Virus record (IMG/VR): IMGVR_UViG_3300043774_001004
Location: 25,842 to 89,841 of that record
Source of the DNA: a virus
Length of the DNA: 64,000 nucleotides
Strand: one strand, 5' to 3'
Shown here piece by piece: positions 49,871-57,840 of this stretch; the first letter of the stretch is position 1, and every line of letters starts with the position of its first letter. Both the position numbers and the translations under genes were made by a program. Under the pieces are notes generated by a model, which saw nothing but the letters and a program-made list of their open reading frames with translations, did not search any database and had not been told where the DNA came from.

Positions 49871-50146
49871 ATGGGCAATACAAAACACTTTAAGACATTT
49901 GAAAGTTTCTTAAATGAAACCAAATCTGTAAATGAAAATGAAAAATTAGATCTTGATAAGAATGGAATCTATATTCTAGATGGAGGTTTAAACAAGAGTG
50001 GAGAATGGGATGAAAAAAGTTTGAAAAAAGCAAAGGTTCTATATTACACAATGGACTTTAAAGATCCTAAATTAAAAAACTTCCAAGAAGATGGAATGGT
50101 GAAGGTTGATATTAGCGATGATGGTATTGATGTGGTAGAGTATTAA
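49871..50146 (+). CDS. Leader-tagged small protein
   Basis: A 91-residue protein starting MGNTKHFKTFESFLNETKSVNE, with two sites (FLNE and SVNE) in tandem. The body is acidic, with short beta segments (GIYILDGGL, VLYYTMDF). The leader DNA is nearly identical over 54 bases to that of the next gene while the bodies differ. Function unknown; virion cargo inferred. Confidence 0.65.
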   Translation: MGNTKHFKTFESFLNETKSVNENEKLDLDKNGIYILDGGLNKSGEWDEKSLKKAKVLYYTMDFKDPKLKNFQEDGMVKVDISDDGIDVVEY

Positions 50147-50235
50147 CAATTAAATAAAAAATCTATAAAATGAAAAACCAGAAACATTTTAAGACATTTG
50201 AAAGTTTCTTAAATGAAACCAAATCTGTAAATGAA
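49883..50235 (+). repeat. 54-base direct repeat encoding leaders (49883-49936 and 50182-50235)
   Basis: The two copies differ at one base. Each encodes KHFKTFESFLNETKSVNE, and sequence identity stops abruptly where the leader ends. This points to recombination or gene conversion of the leader module. Confidence 0.85.
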
Positions 50236-50424
50236 GGAGCAATAACAAAAGCTATTAGACCTAGCCTGGAAGGTGAAGTTAAAGTAGCCGTTGAAGCTTT
50301 GGAAAATCTGTTAAAATCGACAGGCGCAATCATAGATTATAAACATGCAGATGAACTAGCAGATTGTATTATCGATATCATCGATGCTGCAAAGGCCGAG
50401 GAAAGAGCTGAATACAAAGACTAA
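50170..50424 (+). CDS. Leader-tagged small helical protein
   Basis: An 84-residue protein starting MKNQKHFKTFESFLNETKSV, again with FLNE and SVNE sites. The remaining ~60 residues form helices (VKVAVEALENLLKSTGAIID and following) with no recognisable function. It is part of the four-gene tagged run behind argH. Confidence 0.62.
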   Translation: MKNQKHFKTFESFLNETKSVNEGAITKAIRPSLEGEVKVAVEALENLLKSTGAIIDYKHADELADCIIDIIDAAKAEERAEYKD

Positions 50425-50450
50425 CTTCTACAAATAAAACAATCAAAGGA

Positions 50451-50804
50451 ATGAAATACTTTAAACTATTCGAACAATTTGCACAGAATTTAAAGTCTGT
50501 AAATGAGGCTAAAATCGAGTACTCGTTAAAAGACCTTATGTCAGATGCCCCGAGTAAAGAGTATTCTAAAATGTGTGATTTTATTGCGAGCACTATAGGT
50601 GAAGATCCTAAAAATATCGCAGTAATTACTAGTGAAGACGACAACTTCGGTGATTATGAAGAGAAATTTAGAAATAGCAAGTTTACACCTATGAATAACC
50701 CGTCTGCAGAAACTTCGACTTTCTATAGTAAAGATTCCAATGTGGTTATGAGCAATGACGGAAGCGCTGTTTCATATTTCGTATCTGCAAAAGACATGGT
50801 GTAA
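50451..50804 (+). CDS. Leader-tagged small protein
   Basis: A 117-residue protein starting MKYFKLFEQFAQNLKSVNEA. The first site of its neighbours (FLNE) is eroded to FAQN but KSVNE is kept. The body is acidic and unfamiliar (YSLKDLMSDAPSKEYSKM). It overlaps the next small gene by one base. Confidence 0.6.
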   Translation: MKYFKLFEQFAQNLKSVNEAKIEYSLKDLMSDAPSKEYSKMCDFIASTIGEDPKNIAVITSEDDNFGDYEEKFRNSKFTPMNNPSAETSTFYSKDSNVVMSNDGSAVSYFVSAKDMV

Positions 50805-50956
50805 TGAAGCAACTGGTTAATAAATATAATGAATTTATTGATAAGCTGAAAGAACCCCAAGAAGAGTTTCTAAAAAAGAAACAGGTTGACAATACAGCAA
50901 TGCATATGGGAGGTAAAGGCCTTGGTAATTTCATAAAACATTATTCAGAAAGATAA
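50804..50956 (+). CDS. Short leader-like protein
   Basis: A 50-residue protein, MKQLVNKYNEFIDKLK at the start, whose LVxKYNxF pattern recalls the ferritin-like protein's leader at 55025 (LVGKYNQF). It ends in a glycine-rich, basic tail (MGGKGLGNFIKHYSER). It starts at the stop codon of the previous gene (TAATG) and is followed by a terminator. Too short for the usual gene size limit but well placed. Confidence 0.5.
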   Translation: MKQLVNKYNEFIDKLKEPQEEFLKKKQVDNTAMHMGGKGLGNFIKHYSER

Positions 50957-50958
50957 CA

Positions 50959-50982
50959 AAAAGCGACTACGGTCGCTTTTTT
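50959..50982 (+). terminator. Rho-independent terminator
   Basis: AAAGCGAC (50960-50967) pairs with GTCGCTTT (50972-50979), with a 4-base loop and six Ts. It ends the arginine/leader-tagged unit. Confidence 0.9.
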
Positions 50983-51025
50983 AGTGTCTCGGCTAAACAA
51001 ACACTGTTATTTAGCTATAATCTAT

Positions 51026-51760
51026 ATGCTAAATGATTATTTCAACAGACTTATTGTTTTCGATATCGAAACTGCAAGTGAGTGCGAAACACTCGATCAC
51101 TTAATGGACGAGAAAGGCCCACATAAAGTGGAGCTTTGGAGAAAGCGCTGTACTTGGCTCAGAAACAGATATCCTGAGAACGCAAATCTTACAGATGACC
51201 AGCTTTATGTAGAAAAGGCGGCATTACAACCAGAATTTTCTAAAATTATCTGCATCAGTATTGCTCAGATTAAAGGCGATGGTGAATCCATTGTAATTAA
51301 GAGTTATGCAGGCCATGATGAAAAGGAAATCTTGACCGATTTTGTAAAATTGAATGCAAATATACTCGGTAAAATTCCTGGTGCCACATACTGCGGCCAT
51401 AATATAAAAAGATTTGATGTGCCCTTTATTGCAAAACGATTAGCAATCAACGGTATTCAGATTCCTACTAACTTCCAGATCTTCAAAATGAAAAGCTGGG
51501 AAATACCATTTATGGACACTGGTGACATCTGGTCTTTTGGAGCTTGGCAAGAGGGCTTCTCTTCTCTAGATCTTATTTGTGAATGCCTTGGTGTCCCAAC
51601 ACCTAAAAATAAAATGGAAGGCAAGGATGTAGGACCTGCATATTTTTCAGGTAAGCTGGATGAGATTAAAACATATTGCGAAAAGGACGTAGAGGCAACA
51701 TGTCGTGTTATTTTGAAGCTCAGTCATATTGATAAAAACCCATTTGTGGAAAGAAAGTGA
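51026..51760 (+). CDS. DEDD-family 3'-5' exonuclease (PolB-exonuclease-like)
   Basis: A 244-residue RNase H-fold exonuclease. The Exo I motif is LIVFDIETASE, Exo II lies in TYCGHNIKRFDVPFIAKRL, and Exo III in IKTYCEKDVEATCRV has the Tyr of DEDDy enzymes. The closest group is the predicted exonuclease related to DNA polymerase B proofreading domains. It may proofread or trim DNA ends. ATG 51026 is preferred over 50984, which lies in the terminator tail. Its stop overlaps the IF-3 start (GTGA). Confidence 0.86.
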   Translation: MLNDYFNRLIVFDIETASECETLDHLMDEKGPHKVELWRKRCTWLRNRYPENANLTDDQLYVEKAALQPEFSKIICISIAQIKGDGESIVIKSYAGHDEKEILTDFVKLNANILGKIPGATYCGHNIKRFDVPFIAKRLAINGIQIPTNFQIFKMKSWEIPFMDTGDIWSFGAWQEGFSSLDLICECLGVPTPKNKMEGKDVGPAYFSGKLDEIKTYCEKDVEATCRVILKLSHIDKNPFVERK

Positions 51761-52278
51761 AAAAGCAAAAATTTACAGTAAACAACCGTACAAACTACCA
51801 GATTACTGCTAAAGAGGTTCGAGTTACCGGCGAAGGTATCGAAAGTAGAATCTTAAGTACGAAAGAAGCAATTACAATCGCAGAAGATATGGGCTTAGAC
51901 CTTATCGAAATTGCGGCCAATGCGAATCCGCCTGTTTGTAAAATACAGGAATTTAGTAAGTTCGTGTATGAAAAGAAACTACAGGATAAGCAAAATAAAA
52001 AGAACAGAACTGAATTAAAGGAGGTTCAGCTATCTCCGGTTATTTCAGACCATGATCTCAAGACAAAGGCTAAAGCAGCCTGTGGCTTCTTAGATAAAGG
52101 TGATAAGGTTAAAGTGTGTATGCTTTTCAGAGGTCGCCAGAATGCCCACAGGGAATTTGGAAGTACTATTATGCTTAAGTTTATGGACTTAACAGAGGAA
52201 TTTGGTACAATAGAAAGTGAGCCAAAATTCGAAGGCAATAAAATGATTGCCATGTTCAAGCCGAAAAAAAAGCAATAA
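51757..52278 (+). CDS. infC: Translation initiation factor IF-3
   Basis: A complete IF-3 of 173 residues with GTG start. The N-domain (about 1-75) has VNNRTNYQITAKEVRV, LSTKEAITIAEDMGLDLIEI and NPPVCKI; the C-domain (about 83-173) has KEVQLSPVISDHDLKTKAKA, KGDKVKVCMLFRGRQNAH and a basic tail. IF-3 binds the 30S subunit and controls start-codon selection. A phage copy could bias initiation to phage messages, which here lack Shine-Dalgarno sequences and use several TTG/GTG starts. It is followed by a hairpin terminator. Confidence 0.95.
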   Translation: MKKQKFTVNNRTNYQITAKEVRVTGEGIESRILSTKEAITIAEDMGLDLIEIAANANPPVCKIQEFSKFVYEKKLQDKQNKKNRTELKEVQLSPVISDHDLKTKAKAACGFLDKGDKVKVCMLFRGRQNAHREFGSTIMLKFMDLTEEFGTIESEPKFEGNKMIAMFKPKKKQ

Positions 52279-52302
52279 ACTTTTCTATCTGAAAGGTTTA
52301 TT
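52274..52302 (+). terminator. Hairpin terminator after infC
   Basis: AATAAACTTTTC (52274-52285) pairs with GAAAGGTTTATT (52291-52302) over 12 bp, one a G-U, with a 5-base loop and T-rich flank. It overlaps the infC stop and directly abuts the TATATTTAC promoter of the next gene. Confidence 0.65.
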
Positions 52303-52303
52303 T

Positions 52304-52312
52304 TATATTTAC
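52304..52312 (+). promoter_or_regulatory. Candidate promoter (TATATTTAC)
   Basis: The nonamer is identical to those at 8130 and 43243 and ends 3 bases before the phosphoesterase ATG at 52316. Confidence 0.5.
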
Positions 52313-52315
52313 ACT

Positions 52316-52993
52316 ATGAGAATAACACTAATATCAGATACACACAACAAACACAAGCAGGTCACACATGCCCTGCCTGGTGGTGATGTACTTATTCATG
52401 CTGGTGATATCTCATCTATGGGGTACGAGCATGAAATCAGAGAGTTTTGCAAATGGTTTAATGGTCTAGATAATTACAAGACCAAGATCTTTATTGCAGG
52501 TAACCATGATTGGGGCTTTCAAGATAGTCCAAGCAGGATTAAAGAAATCTTAGACTTCTACACAAACATCACGTATTTACAAGACAGTGGCGTTGAAATC
52601 GATGGCGCTAAAATATGGGGTAGCCCATGGCAACCACGTTTTTACAACTGGGCTTTTAATGCAGATCGTGGTGAAGATATTATGAAGCACTGGAATAAAA
52701 TACCAGAAGACACAGATATCTTAATTACACATGGTCCAGCATTCGGATATCGAGATGTTGTAACTGGTAGAACTGACAGATTGGGTTGTGATGACCTGAG
52801 AATGCGAATCGAGGAAATTAAACCTAAATTCCATGTATGTGGTCACATTCATACCGGCTATGGATATGCCTGGAATGAAAACACGTATTTCTTTAATGCA
52901 TCAGTACTTGATGAAAGCTACAAATATGCACATAAGCCAATTACGTTCGACTGGAATAAAGATACCAATCAAATAGATTTTATAGATGAGTAA
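52316..52993 (+). CDS. Calcineurin-like metallophosphoesterase
   Basis: A 225-residue enzyme with an intact dinuclear metal site: D8-x-H10 in LISDTHNKH, LIHAGDISS, AGNHDWGF (61-68), LITHGPAFGY and HVCGHIHTGYG. It would hydrolyse a phosphomonoester or diester. This subgroup (small bacterial and phage MPEs) has few defined substrates. ATG 52316 is chosen because upstream in-frame sequence runs through the terminator and promoter. Confidence 0.9.
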   Translation: MRITLISDTHNKHKQVTHALPGGDVLIHAGDISSMGYEHEIREFCKWFNGLDNYKTKIFIAGNHDWGFQDSPSRIKEILDFYTNITYLQDSGVEIDGAKIWGSPWQPRFYNWAFNADRGEDIMKHWNKIPEDTDILITHGPAFGYRDVVTGRTDRLGCDDLRMRIEEIKPKFHVCGHIHTGYGYAWNENTYFFNASVLDESYKYAHKPITFDWNKDTNQIDFIDE

Positions 52994-53279
52994 AGATAAC
53001 GCAGATAAGAAATATGTAGCAGTAGTGTTGCCTCCGATTTTTGACCTGGATGAATTTATGAAATTCATCGGCTTTAAACTAAAGGGGACACACAGTTATG
53101 TAAAGAATGATAAGAAAATTATCCTGTCAGATGGTTTCTTTTGCTGTATGCAGGTTGAAGATGATATAGAAACTGGCACACAGATAGAAATTATTAAGTG
53201 CCAGCTTTCTTTTATTCCAGACATCTGGATGATGAATATGTTATTGATGGAAATTGATTTCATCGACGAATTGTTCTAA
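52986..53279 (+). CDS. Hypothetical protein
   Basis: A 97-residue acidic protein overlapping the phosphoesterase gene by 8 bases. It has VVLPPIFDLDEFMKFIGFKL near the start and an aromatic/methionine-rich end. I recognise no family. No membrane segment or signal peptide. Confidence 0.55.
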   Translation: MSKDNADKKYVAVVLPPIFDLDEFMKFIGFKLKGTHSYVKNDKKIILSDGFFCCMQVEDDIETGTQIEIIKCQLSFIPDIWMMNMLLMEIDFIDELF

Positions 53280-53290
53280 AATCACTTATT

Positions 53291-54052
53291 ATGAAAAAAC
53301 TAATTGAAAAACTACAAACTAAAATTATCCTGTGGTCTCCAAAAACCACTAGACAAAAAAAGGTCAAGAACCTGTTGATGAAGATTGCAGATCATATACT
53401 CTATCCAGAGTTTCGTGATCCTAAATTTACAAGACGTGTTAAAGCTGTGTTTTATACACCGCTGATTGCAACAGTATGCTTCTTTGCATTTTTGAAAATG
53501 TCCGCTAATACTAAAGTGATGGCCACAGCTTATGATATTTTAGGTATAGAGCCAGATGTGCTAATTTTTAATACAGATTCAGATTATGAATTGCTTAGAG
53601 GCATTGTACTTGAAGAAAGTGGAATTGATATTCCAGAACATGTGCCATATGCTCACTTGAAGTTAATGTATGACCAGTGCCAGGAAAAAGATGTGCCAGT
53701 TGCAATATTCTTCAGGCTTGTTTACTTTGAAAGTAGATTTGACTCTACTGCAACTTCGCATGCTGGCGCCAAGGGTTATTGTCAAATCATGCCAGCAACA
53801 TTCAAAATGTGGTATGATAAAATGAAACTAAAGGGCGGTAAAAATGTAGAAAACAATATAAAAATATCTACGCAGTTAATTTCTGATCTTGAAAGAAATT
53901 TCGTAAAATATGATGAACGTAAAAAATGGGAACTGGTTCTTTCTTCATATAATGCAGGAATAGGACGTGTTATAGATGCAGGTTACAATGTTCCTAACAT
54001 TTCAGAAACCAAAAAATATGTCCGCAACATATTAAGTGACGTAGAACTATGA
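53291..54052 (+). CDS. Membrane-anchored lytic transglycosylase (SLT fold)
   Basis: A 253-residue protein with a basic N-terminus, one membrane helix at about residues 58-76, and a C-terminal goose-type/SLT lysozyme domain. The catalytic Glu is in FRLVYFESRFDSTATSHAGA, followed by KGYCQIMPATF and LSSYNAGIGRVI, the standard ES...GxxQIMP...YNxG order. It cleaves peptidoglycan, probably during DNA entry or as an auxiliary lysis enzyme, since it is anchored. It overlaps the AAA gene by 4 bases. Confidence 0.87.
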   Translation: MKKLIEKLQTKIILWSPKTTRQKKVKNLLMKIADHILYPEFRDPKFTRRVKAVFYTPLIATVCFFAFLKMSANTKVMATAYDILGIEPDVLIFNTDSDYELLRGIVLEESGIDIPEHVPYAHLKLMYDQCQEKDVPVAIFFRLVYFESRFDSTATSHAGAKGYCQIMPATFKMWYDKMKLKGGKNVENNIKISTQLISDLERNFVKYDERKKWELVLSSYNAGIGRVIDAGYNVPNISETKKYVRNILSDVEL

Positions 54053-54996
54053 GAATATCATTAGAACGCAGAATACTAGATTTAGATCCACCTTCTTTAC
54101 AAGAAAACGATATGTCAGAAAAATCAAACAATTTTACACAATGGTCTATACTCCCGAATGGGGTATTTGCACCGGCCCAAGATACGGTCAAAAGATTGAA
54201 TGCAGGTTTATATGAGATTAAATTTGACAATTCAATGGGCACTTATACAATGGTATATCAAAAACTCAATGCAGATGAGCTTTTCTTTTTACCTTCACCA
54301 GAAATTGAAGAAGTCATTGATGATATCAAAAAATTCTGGAAAAAAATAGAAACCTTCAAGTCATATAAGTTTGCCCATAAAAGAGGTATTCTCCTATACG
54401 GTGAACCAGGCTGTGGCAAATCTAGTATCATTCAGCTTTGTATGAAACACATTGTTGAAGACATGGATGGTATCGTTATCAATATCAAAGACGAAGATGA
54501 TGTTGATAACTATCTCTCATTTATCCATAACTTTAGAAAGGTAGAACCTACTAGACCCCTGATTATAATCATGGAAGATCTTGACTCAATTGTAGGTGAA
54601 GATCGCTATTCTACATCTAGAGTATTGAATGTGCTTGATGGCATTAAGCAAATCGAGAATGTTGTATACATTGCAACTACCAATTACCCAGAAAAGCTAG
54701 AAGAACGTATTACAGACCGTCCTAGTCGATTTGATCGTCGTTATGAAGTGCAATTGCCAGATGCTGAAATGCGTTTGGCCTATTTCAAGCACAAGGTACC
54801 GGCTAAAGATCTAAAGAAACTGGACATCGATCAATGGGTTAAAGACTCTGATAAGATGTCGATTGCCCATTTACGTGAGCTTGTTATTTCAACCATGGTT
54901 CTTGGTAATACATATGAAGAAACCATTGAGAGACTTAAAAACTTAAAAACTAAACCTAAGAATAAGAAGTCTTCCTCTTTAGGTTTTGGACGTTGA
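54049..54996 (+). CDS. AAA family ATPase
   Basis: A 315-residue AAA protein with Walker A GEPGCGKS (118-125), Walker B LIIIMEDLD (171-179), sensor-1 Asn in IATTNYPEKL, and RPSRFDRR (224-231) with the arginine finger of classical AAA (Bcs1/protease-like) proteins. The N-terminal ~100 residues are specific to this protein. Such ATPases remodel or unfold protein complexes. The partner is unknown. It starts at the stop codon of the transglycosylase gene; an internal ATG at 54112 is an alternative. Confidence 0.86.
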   Translation: MRISLERRILDLDPPSLQENDMSEKSNNFTQWSILPNGVFAPAQDTVKRLNAGLYEIKFDNSMGTYTMVYQKLNADELFFLPSPEIEEVIDDIKKFWKKIETFKSYKFAHKRGILLYGEPGCGKSSIIQLCMKHIVEDMDGIVINIKDEDDVDNYLSFIHNFRKVEPTRPLIIIMEDLDSIVGEDRYSTSRVLNVLDGIKQIENVVYIATTNYPEKLEERITDRPSRFDRRYEVQLPDAEMRLAYFKHKVPAKDLKKLDIDQWVKDSDKMSIAHLRELVISTMVLGNTYEETIERLKNLKTKPKNKKSSSLGFGR

Positions 54997-55024
54997 TAAA
55001 TACTAAAAGAAACAGATAATTAAA

Positions 55025-55603
55025 ATGAGTAATCTAGTAGGAAAATACAATCAGTTTGGTAAGAATCCAAACCCTGTAAACGAAGCTGCAGTAACTGTAG
55101 GTGGTAAATTAGTAACACCAAAAACGTTACCAGCAAGTGTAGTTAAGACTATCAACGAAAGAATCGGTGATGAATACGCTGCGCATTATTTCTATAGAAA
55201 TGCAGCCAACTGGTGCAAAGACAAAAATTATAAAAAGGCAGCTGCTTTCTTTGAGGTTGAAGCTAACACTGAATTAGAGCATGCTAAAGGTCTTCAAGAT
55301 TATGTGACACAATGGAATGAACTTCCTGCTATCCCTCCTGCACCAACTGAGGTTAAATTTGAAAGCCTTGTTGATATTGTTAATGGGGCATATGAAATGG
55401 AATATAATCTTTTCCAGAATTATTCAGATTTTCAAACTGATCTATTAACCGTACACCCTGCTACATTTAACTTTATACAAGGGTACTTAAATGGTCAAAA
55501 CGAGTCAGTGGCTGAGTATTGTGATTTAATCAATGCCCTAGAGCTTGTAGATATCGACAATAGACTTGATATTCTTTATTTCGAAAATCAATATTTCGGT
55601 TAA
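55025..55603 (+). CDS. Leader-tagged ferritin-like protein
   Basis: A 192-residue protein starting MSNLVGKYNQFGKNPNPVNE, a leader variant with site PVNE, followed by a four-helix ferritin-like domain. INERIGDEYAAHYFYRNAAN supplies the first metal Glu, FFEVEANTELEHAKGLQDYV gives the ExxE/ExxH ligands of helix B, and EYNLFQNYSDF and a terminal helix complete it. It could oxidise and store iron like ferritin. If the leader is a capsid-targeting signal, iron or an oxidation-protective enzyme would be carried in the particle. It overlaps the next gene by one base. Confidence 0.8.
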   Translation: MSNLVGKYNQFGKNPNPVNEAAVTVGGKLVTPKTLPASVVKTINERIGDEYAAHYFYRNAANWCKDKNYKKAAAFFEVEANTELEHAKGLQDYVTQWNELPAIPPAPTEVKFESLVDIVNGAYEMEYNLFQNYSDFQTDLLTVHPATFNFIQGYLNGQNESVAEYCDLINALELVDIDNRLDILYFENQYFG

Positions 55604-56124
55604 TGAAATTAAAATCTTTCAAAGAGTTTAAAGTATCAGAAAACTTCCAATATCACTTGGACAACGGAATCGGCATATCTGATTCCGTTTTCCGTTTGGG
55701 TAGTGATGCATTTAAGAAACTATTTGAGGAGGCTAAAAAATACTGGGATGAGGATAATGTTATCTTAAATGATAAAGATGCCTGGATAGTTCAAAACCTG
55801 GAAGTTGGTAAAAAGGCCATCTATGATGGTCGTGAAGTTGAGTTAGATACACCATCAAGAGGTGGAGACCAGAAATTTGTTGTCTATCACAACAGTGGCC
55901 GTAAAGACAAAGACGGTAACATTGTAGCCAAAAAGATTGAATGGGGTGATAGCAGTGGTTTAAGCATCAAGAATGACGATCCTGCAGCCGCAGCTTCTTT
56001 TTGGGCGAGACAAAAATGTGATACAAAGGCGAAAATGGACCCACTTACTAAAGGCTTTTGGGCCTGTTATGGACCATCACTTTTCAATAAGCAGTTAGGT
56101 TTAGCATCAGACGAACCTTGGTAA
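55603..56124 (+). CDS. Leader-tagged hypothetical protein
   Basis: A 173-residue protein starting MKLKSFKEFKVSENF, with VSE as probable site. It contains SDSVFRLGSDAFKKLFEEAK and a C-terminal DPAAAASFWARQKCDTKAKM with DPLTKGFWACYGPSLF, which looks like a defined small domain, but I cannot name it. It is joined to the ferritin-like gene by a one-base overlap. Confidence 0.6.
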   Translation: MKLKSFKEFKVSENFQYHLDNGIGISDSVFRLGSDAFKKLFEEAKKYWDEDNVILNDKDAWIVQNLEVGKKAIYDGREVELDTPSRGGDQKFVVYHNSGRKDKDGNIVAKKIEWGDSSGLSIKNDDPAAAASFWARQKCDTKAKMDPLTKGFWACYGPSLFNKQLGLASDEPW

Positions 56125-56127
56125 AAA

Positions 56128-56134
56128 TATATAG
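56128..56134 (+). promoter_or_regulatory. Candidate TATATA-type promoter
   Basis: TATATAG ends only 3 bases before the ATG at 56138, closer than in other copies, so any transcript from it would be leaderless or start inside the gene. Confidence 0.25.
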
Positions 56135-56137
56135 AAT

Positions 56138-56380
56138 ATGAAACACATTAAAACATTCGAAAACTTCTTAACTGAATCCCTTAACGAAGACTTACCTGAT
56201 GGAATTATTCGTGTATTTAAGACTAAAGACATGAAAGACTATATAAAAGACGTTCCTGTAGATAACATCAAAGAAAGAGGAAAAGACATAAAAGTGAAGA
56301 ACTATATTGTTAACACCGTAGTTCTTAAAGATGGCACTAAAGGATGGATATGGTCAGAGAACGAAAATTTTGAAGATTAA
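56138..56380 (+). CDS. Leader-tagged small protein
   Basis: An 80-residue protein starting MKHIKTFENFLTESLNEDL with two sites (FLTE, SLNE). The body is a small basic/acidic beta domain ending in KGWIWSENENFED. It is the first of three adjacent genes whose leaders (MKHIKTFENFL, MKHLQTFENFL, MKHIKTYEAFL) are nearly the same while the bodies are unrelated. Confidence 0.62.
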   Translation: MKHIKTFENFLTESLNEDLPDGIIRVFKTKDMKDYIKDVPVDNIKERGKDIKVKNYIVNTVVLKDGTKGWIWSENENFED

Positions 56381-56383
56381 AAA

Positions 56384-56815
56384 ATGAAACACTTACAAAC
56401 ATTCGAAAACTTCCTGAATGAAGCTATGAGAGATTCATCGAAGGAATATAATGATATGAGATATGAAATCTGGTATCAAGCCCCTAAGGGTTACTTTGCA
56501 AAAGGTATCGGTGAAATGAAAGGTAAAATCGAGACGTCCTATTTTGAAACTTCAGAAGAGGCCGAAGAACATGCAGAAGCTGAAATCGATGGATATTTAG
56601 GTGAGTCTTTATCAGAAAAGACCAGTGCCAATGAAGCATATAGCTACACTCTTAAAGGCGGAGCAATACGTGGAAGTGGAGATACTTGGCCTGATATCGA
56701 AATAGAAGAAACTTCAGATACTATCACCATTTCTCAGAAGATAGGTTCAAAAACAAATAAAGTGCTTTTTAGCAAAAAACAGTTTAGAGAAATGAAAAAC
56801 TCTGACATAAACTAA
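56384..56815 (+). CDS. Leader-tagged hypothetical protein
   Basis: A 143-residue protein starting MKHLQTFENFLNEAMRD (site FLNE). A first small domain (about 23-70) is followed by SEKTSANEAYSYTLKG, which contains another NE site, and then a second beta-rich part. It starts 3 bases after the previous stop. Function unknown. Confidence 0.62.
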   Translation: MKHLQTFENFLNEAMRDSSKEYNDMRYEIWYQAPKGYFAKGIGEMKGKIETSYFETSEEAEEHAEAEIDGYLGESLSEKTSANEAYSYTLKGGAIRGSGDTWPDIEIEETSDTITISQKIGSKTNKVLFSKKQFREMKNSDIN

Positions 56816-56824
56816 AATAAAAAA

Positions 56825-57826
56825 ATGAAACACATTAAAACATACGAAGCCTTTCTAAATGAGGGTAAAGAACTTGAATTAGGTGTAAAATACGTATACA
56901 CTAAAACCGATGAAGTGGGCTATATCAGTACTGGTGGCTCAGATAACCCAAAACACTGGGAATTTTTAGTGAGCATTCAAGGTAGAGGTAAAAATAGTGG
57001 AAAACTCGGAGTTGAATCATATCCTTATGAAGACGTTAAAAAGTATCTCAAGCCTGCAAAAGATCAAAAGGGCGGAGGATTTGAAGACTACTTAAACAAA
57101 GGTGGTCGAGTATGGGATAATGAAAATCAGGAACCAGGTTCTGAAGTAAGCGAAAAGAAGCAGGAACTAGGATTATATGTTATAGGTAGAACATCCCGTG
57201 ATAACACTAAGATTGGTGAGTGGTTAAAGAACTCTGACTTCCATGCTGAATGGAACGCCAGAGAAGGCTATTGGTTATTTCCAGCTGACGATGAAAGTGA
57301 ATATGATGAGTTAGAAAGAGAACTTGATATGCAATTTGCTAATCATGGCATTGATGCCCGATTTGAAGGTATTTTCGAGTCATCTGTAAACGAGTCAATG
57401 GAAACTATCGTTGATGACCCAACTGCACCTGGTGTATTTGCTCGTATAAAGAAGAATAAGCAAGAGTATCGAGATATAATTAAAAATGAATTGAATAAGA
57501 AATTTGATATGGAAGATTCAGGTATGTTATTCCCACATCAGTATAAAGAAGGTGTTGACTATTACACATTTTCAATGGATGATGGTATGGGAGAAACAAC
57601 TGCTAGAATCATTTTCCCAAATAGCGAAAAGGACAAGGAGAAAGAAAAATTTGCAAAAAAGGTTGCAGACCATATCAGTAAATTCGTAGAGAAAGATTCA
57701 AAGATAAAGAAAATTGAAAACGGTCCATCATATACAGGAGATATTGCTAATGCATTTGCCGATCCACAAAACGGTAACTGGACAATAACCTGGAGACCTA
57801 AATTCTTTGTAAGAAAGCAAAACTAA
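56825..57826 (+). CDS. Leader-tagged multidomain hypothetical protein
   Basis: A 333-residue protein starting MKHIKTYEAFLNEGK (site FLNE). An internal FESSVNESMET at about residue 188 is a second site that would split it into two parts. The first part holds GLYVIGRTSRDNTKIGEWLK and a SH3-like start; the second (about 200-333) is an alpha/beta domain (KKVADHISKFVEKDSKIKKI). No family recognised. If both sites are cut, the gene is a two-cargo precursor. Confidence 0.62.
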   Translation: MKHIKTYEAFLNEGKELELGVKYVYTKTDEVGYISTGGSDNPKHWEFLVSIQGRGKNSGKLGVESYPYEDVKKYLKPAKDQKGGGFEDYLNKGGRVWDNENQEPGSEVSEKKQELGLYVIGRTSRDNTKIGEWLKNSDFHAEWNAREGYWLFPADDESEYDELERELDMQFANHGIDARFEGIFESSVNESMETIVDDPTAPGVFARIKKNKQEYRDIIKNELNKKFDMEDSGMLFPHQYKEGVDYYTFSMDDGMGETTARIIFPNSEKDKEKEKFAKKVADHISKFVEKDSKIKKIENGPSYTGDIANAFADPQNGNWTITWRPKFFVRKQN

Positions 57827-57840
57827 AATAACAATTAACA

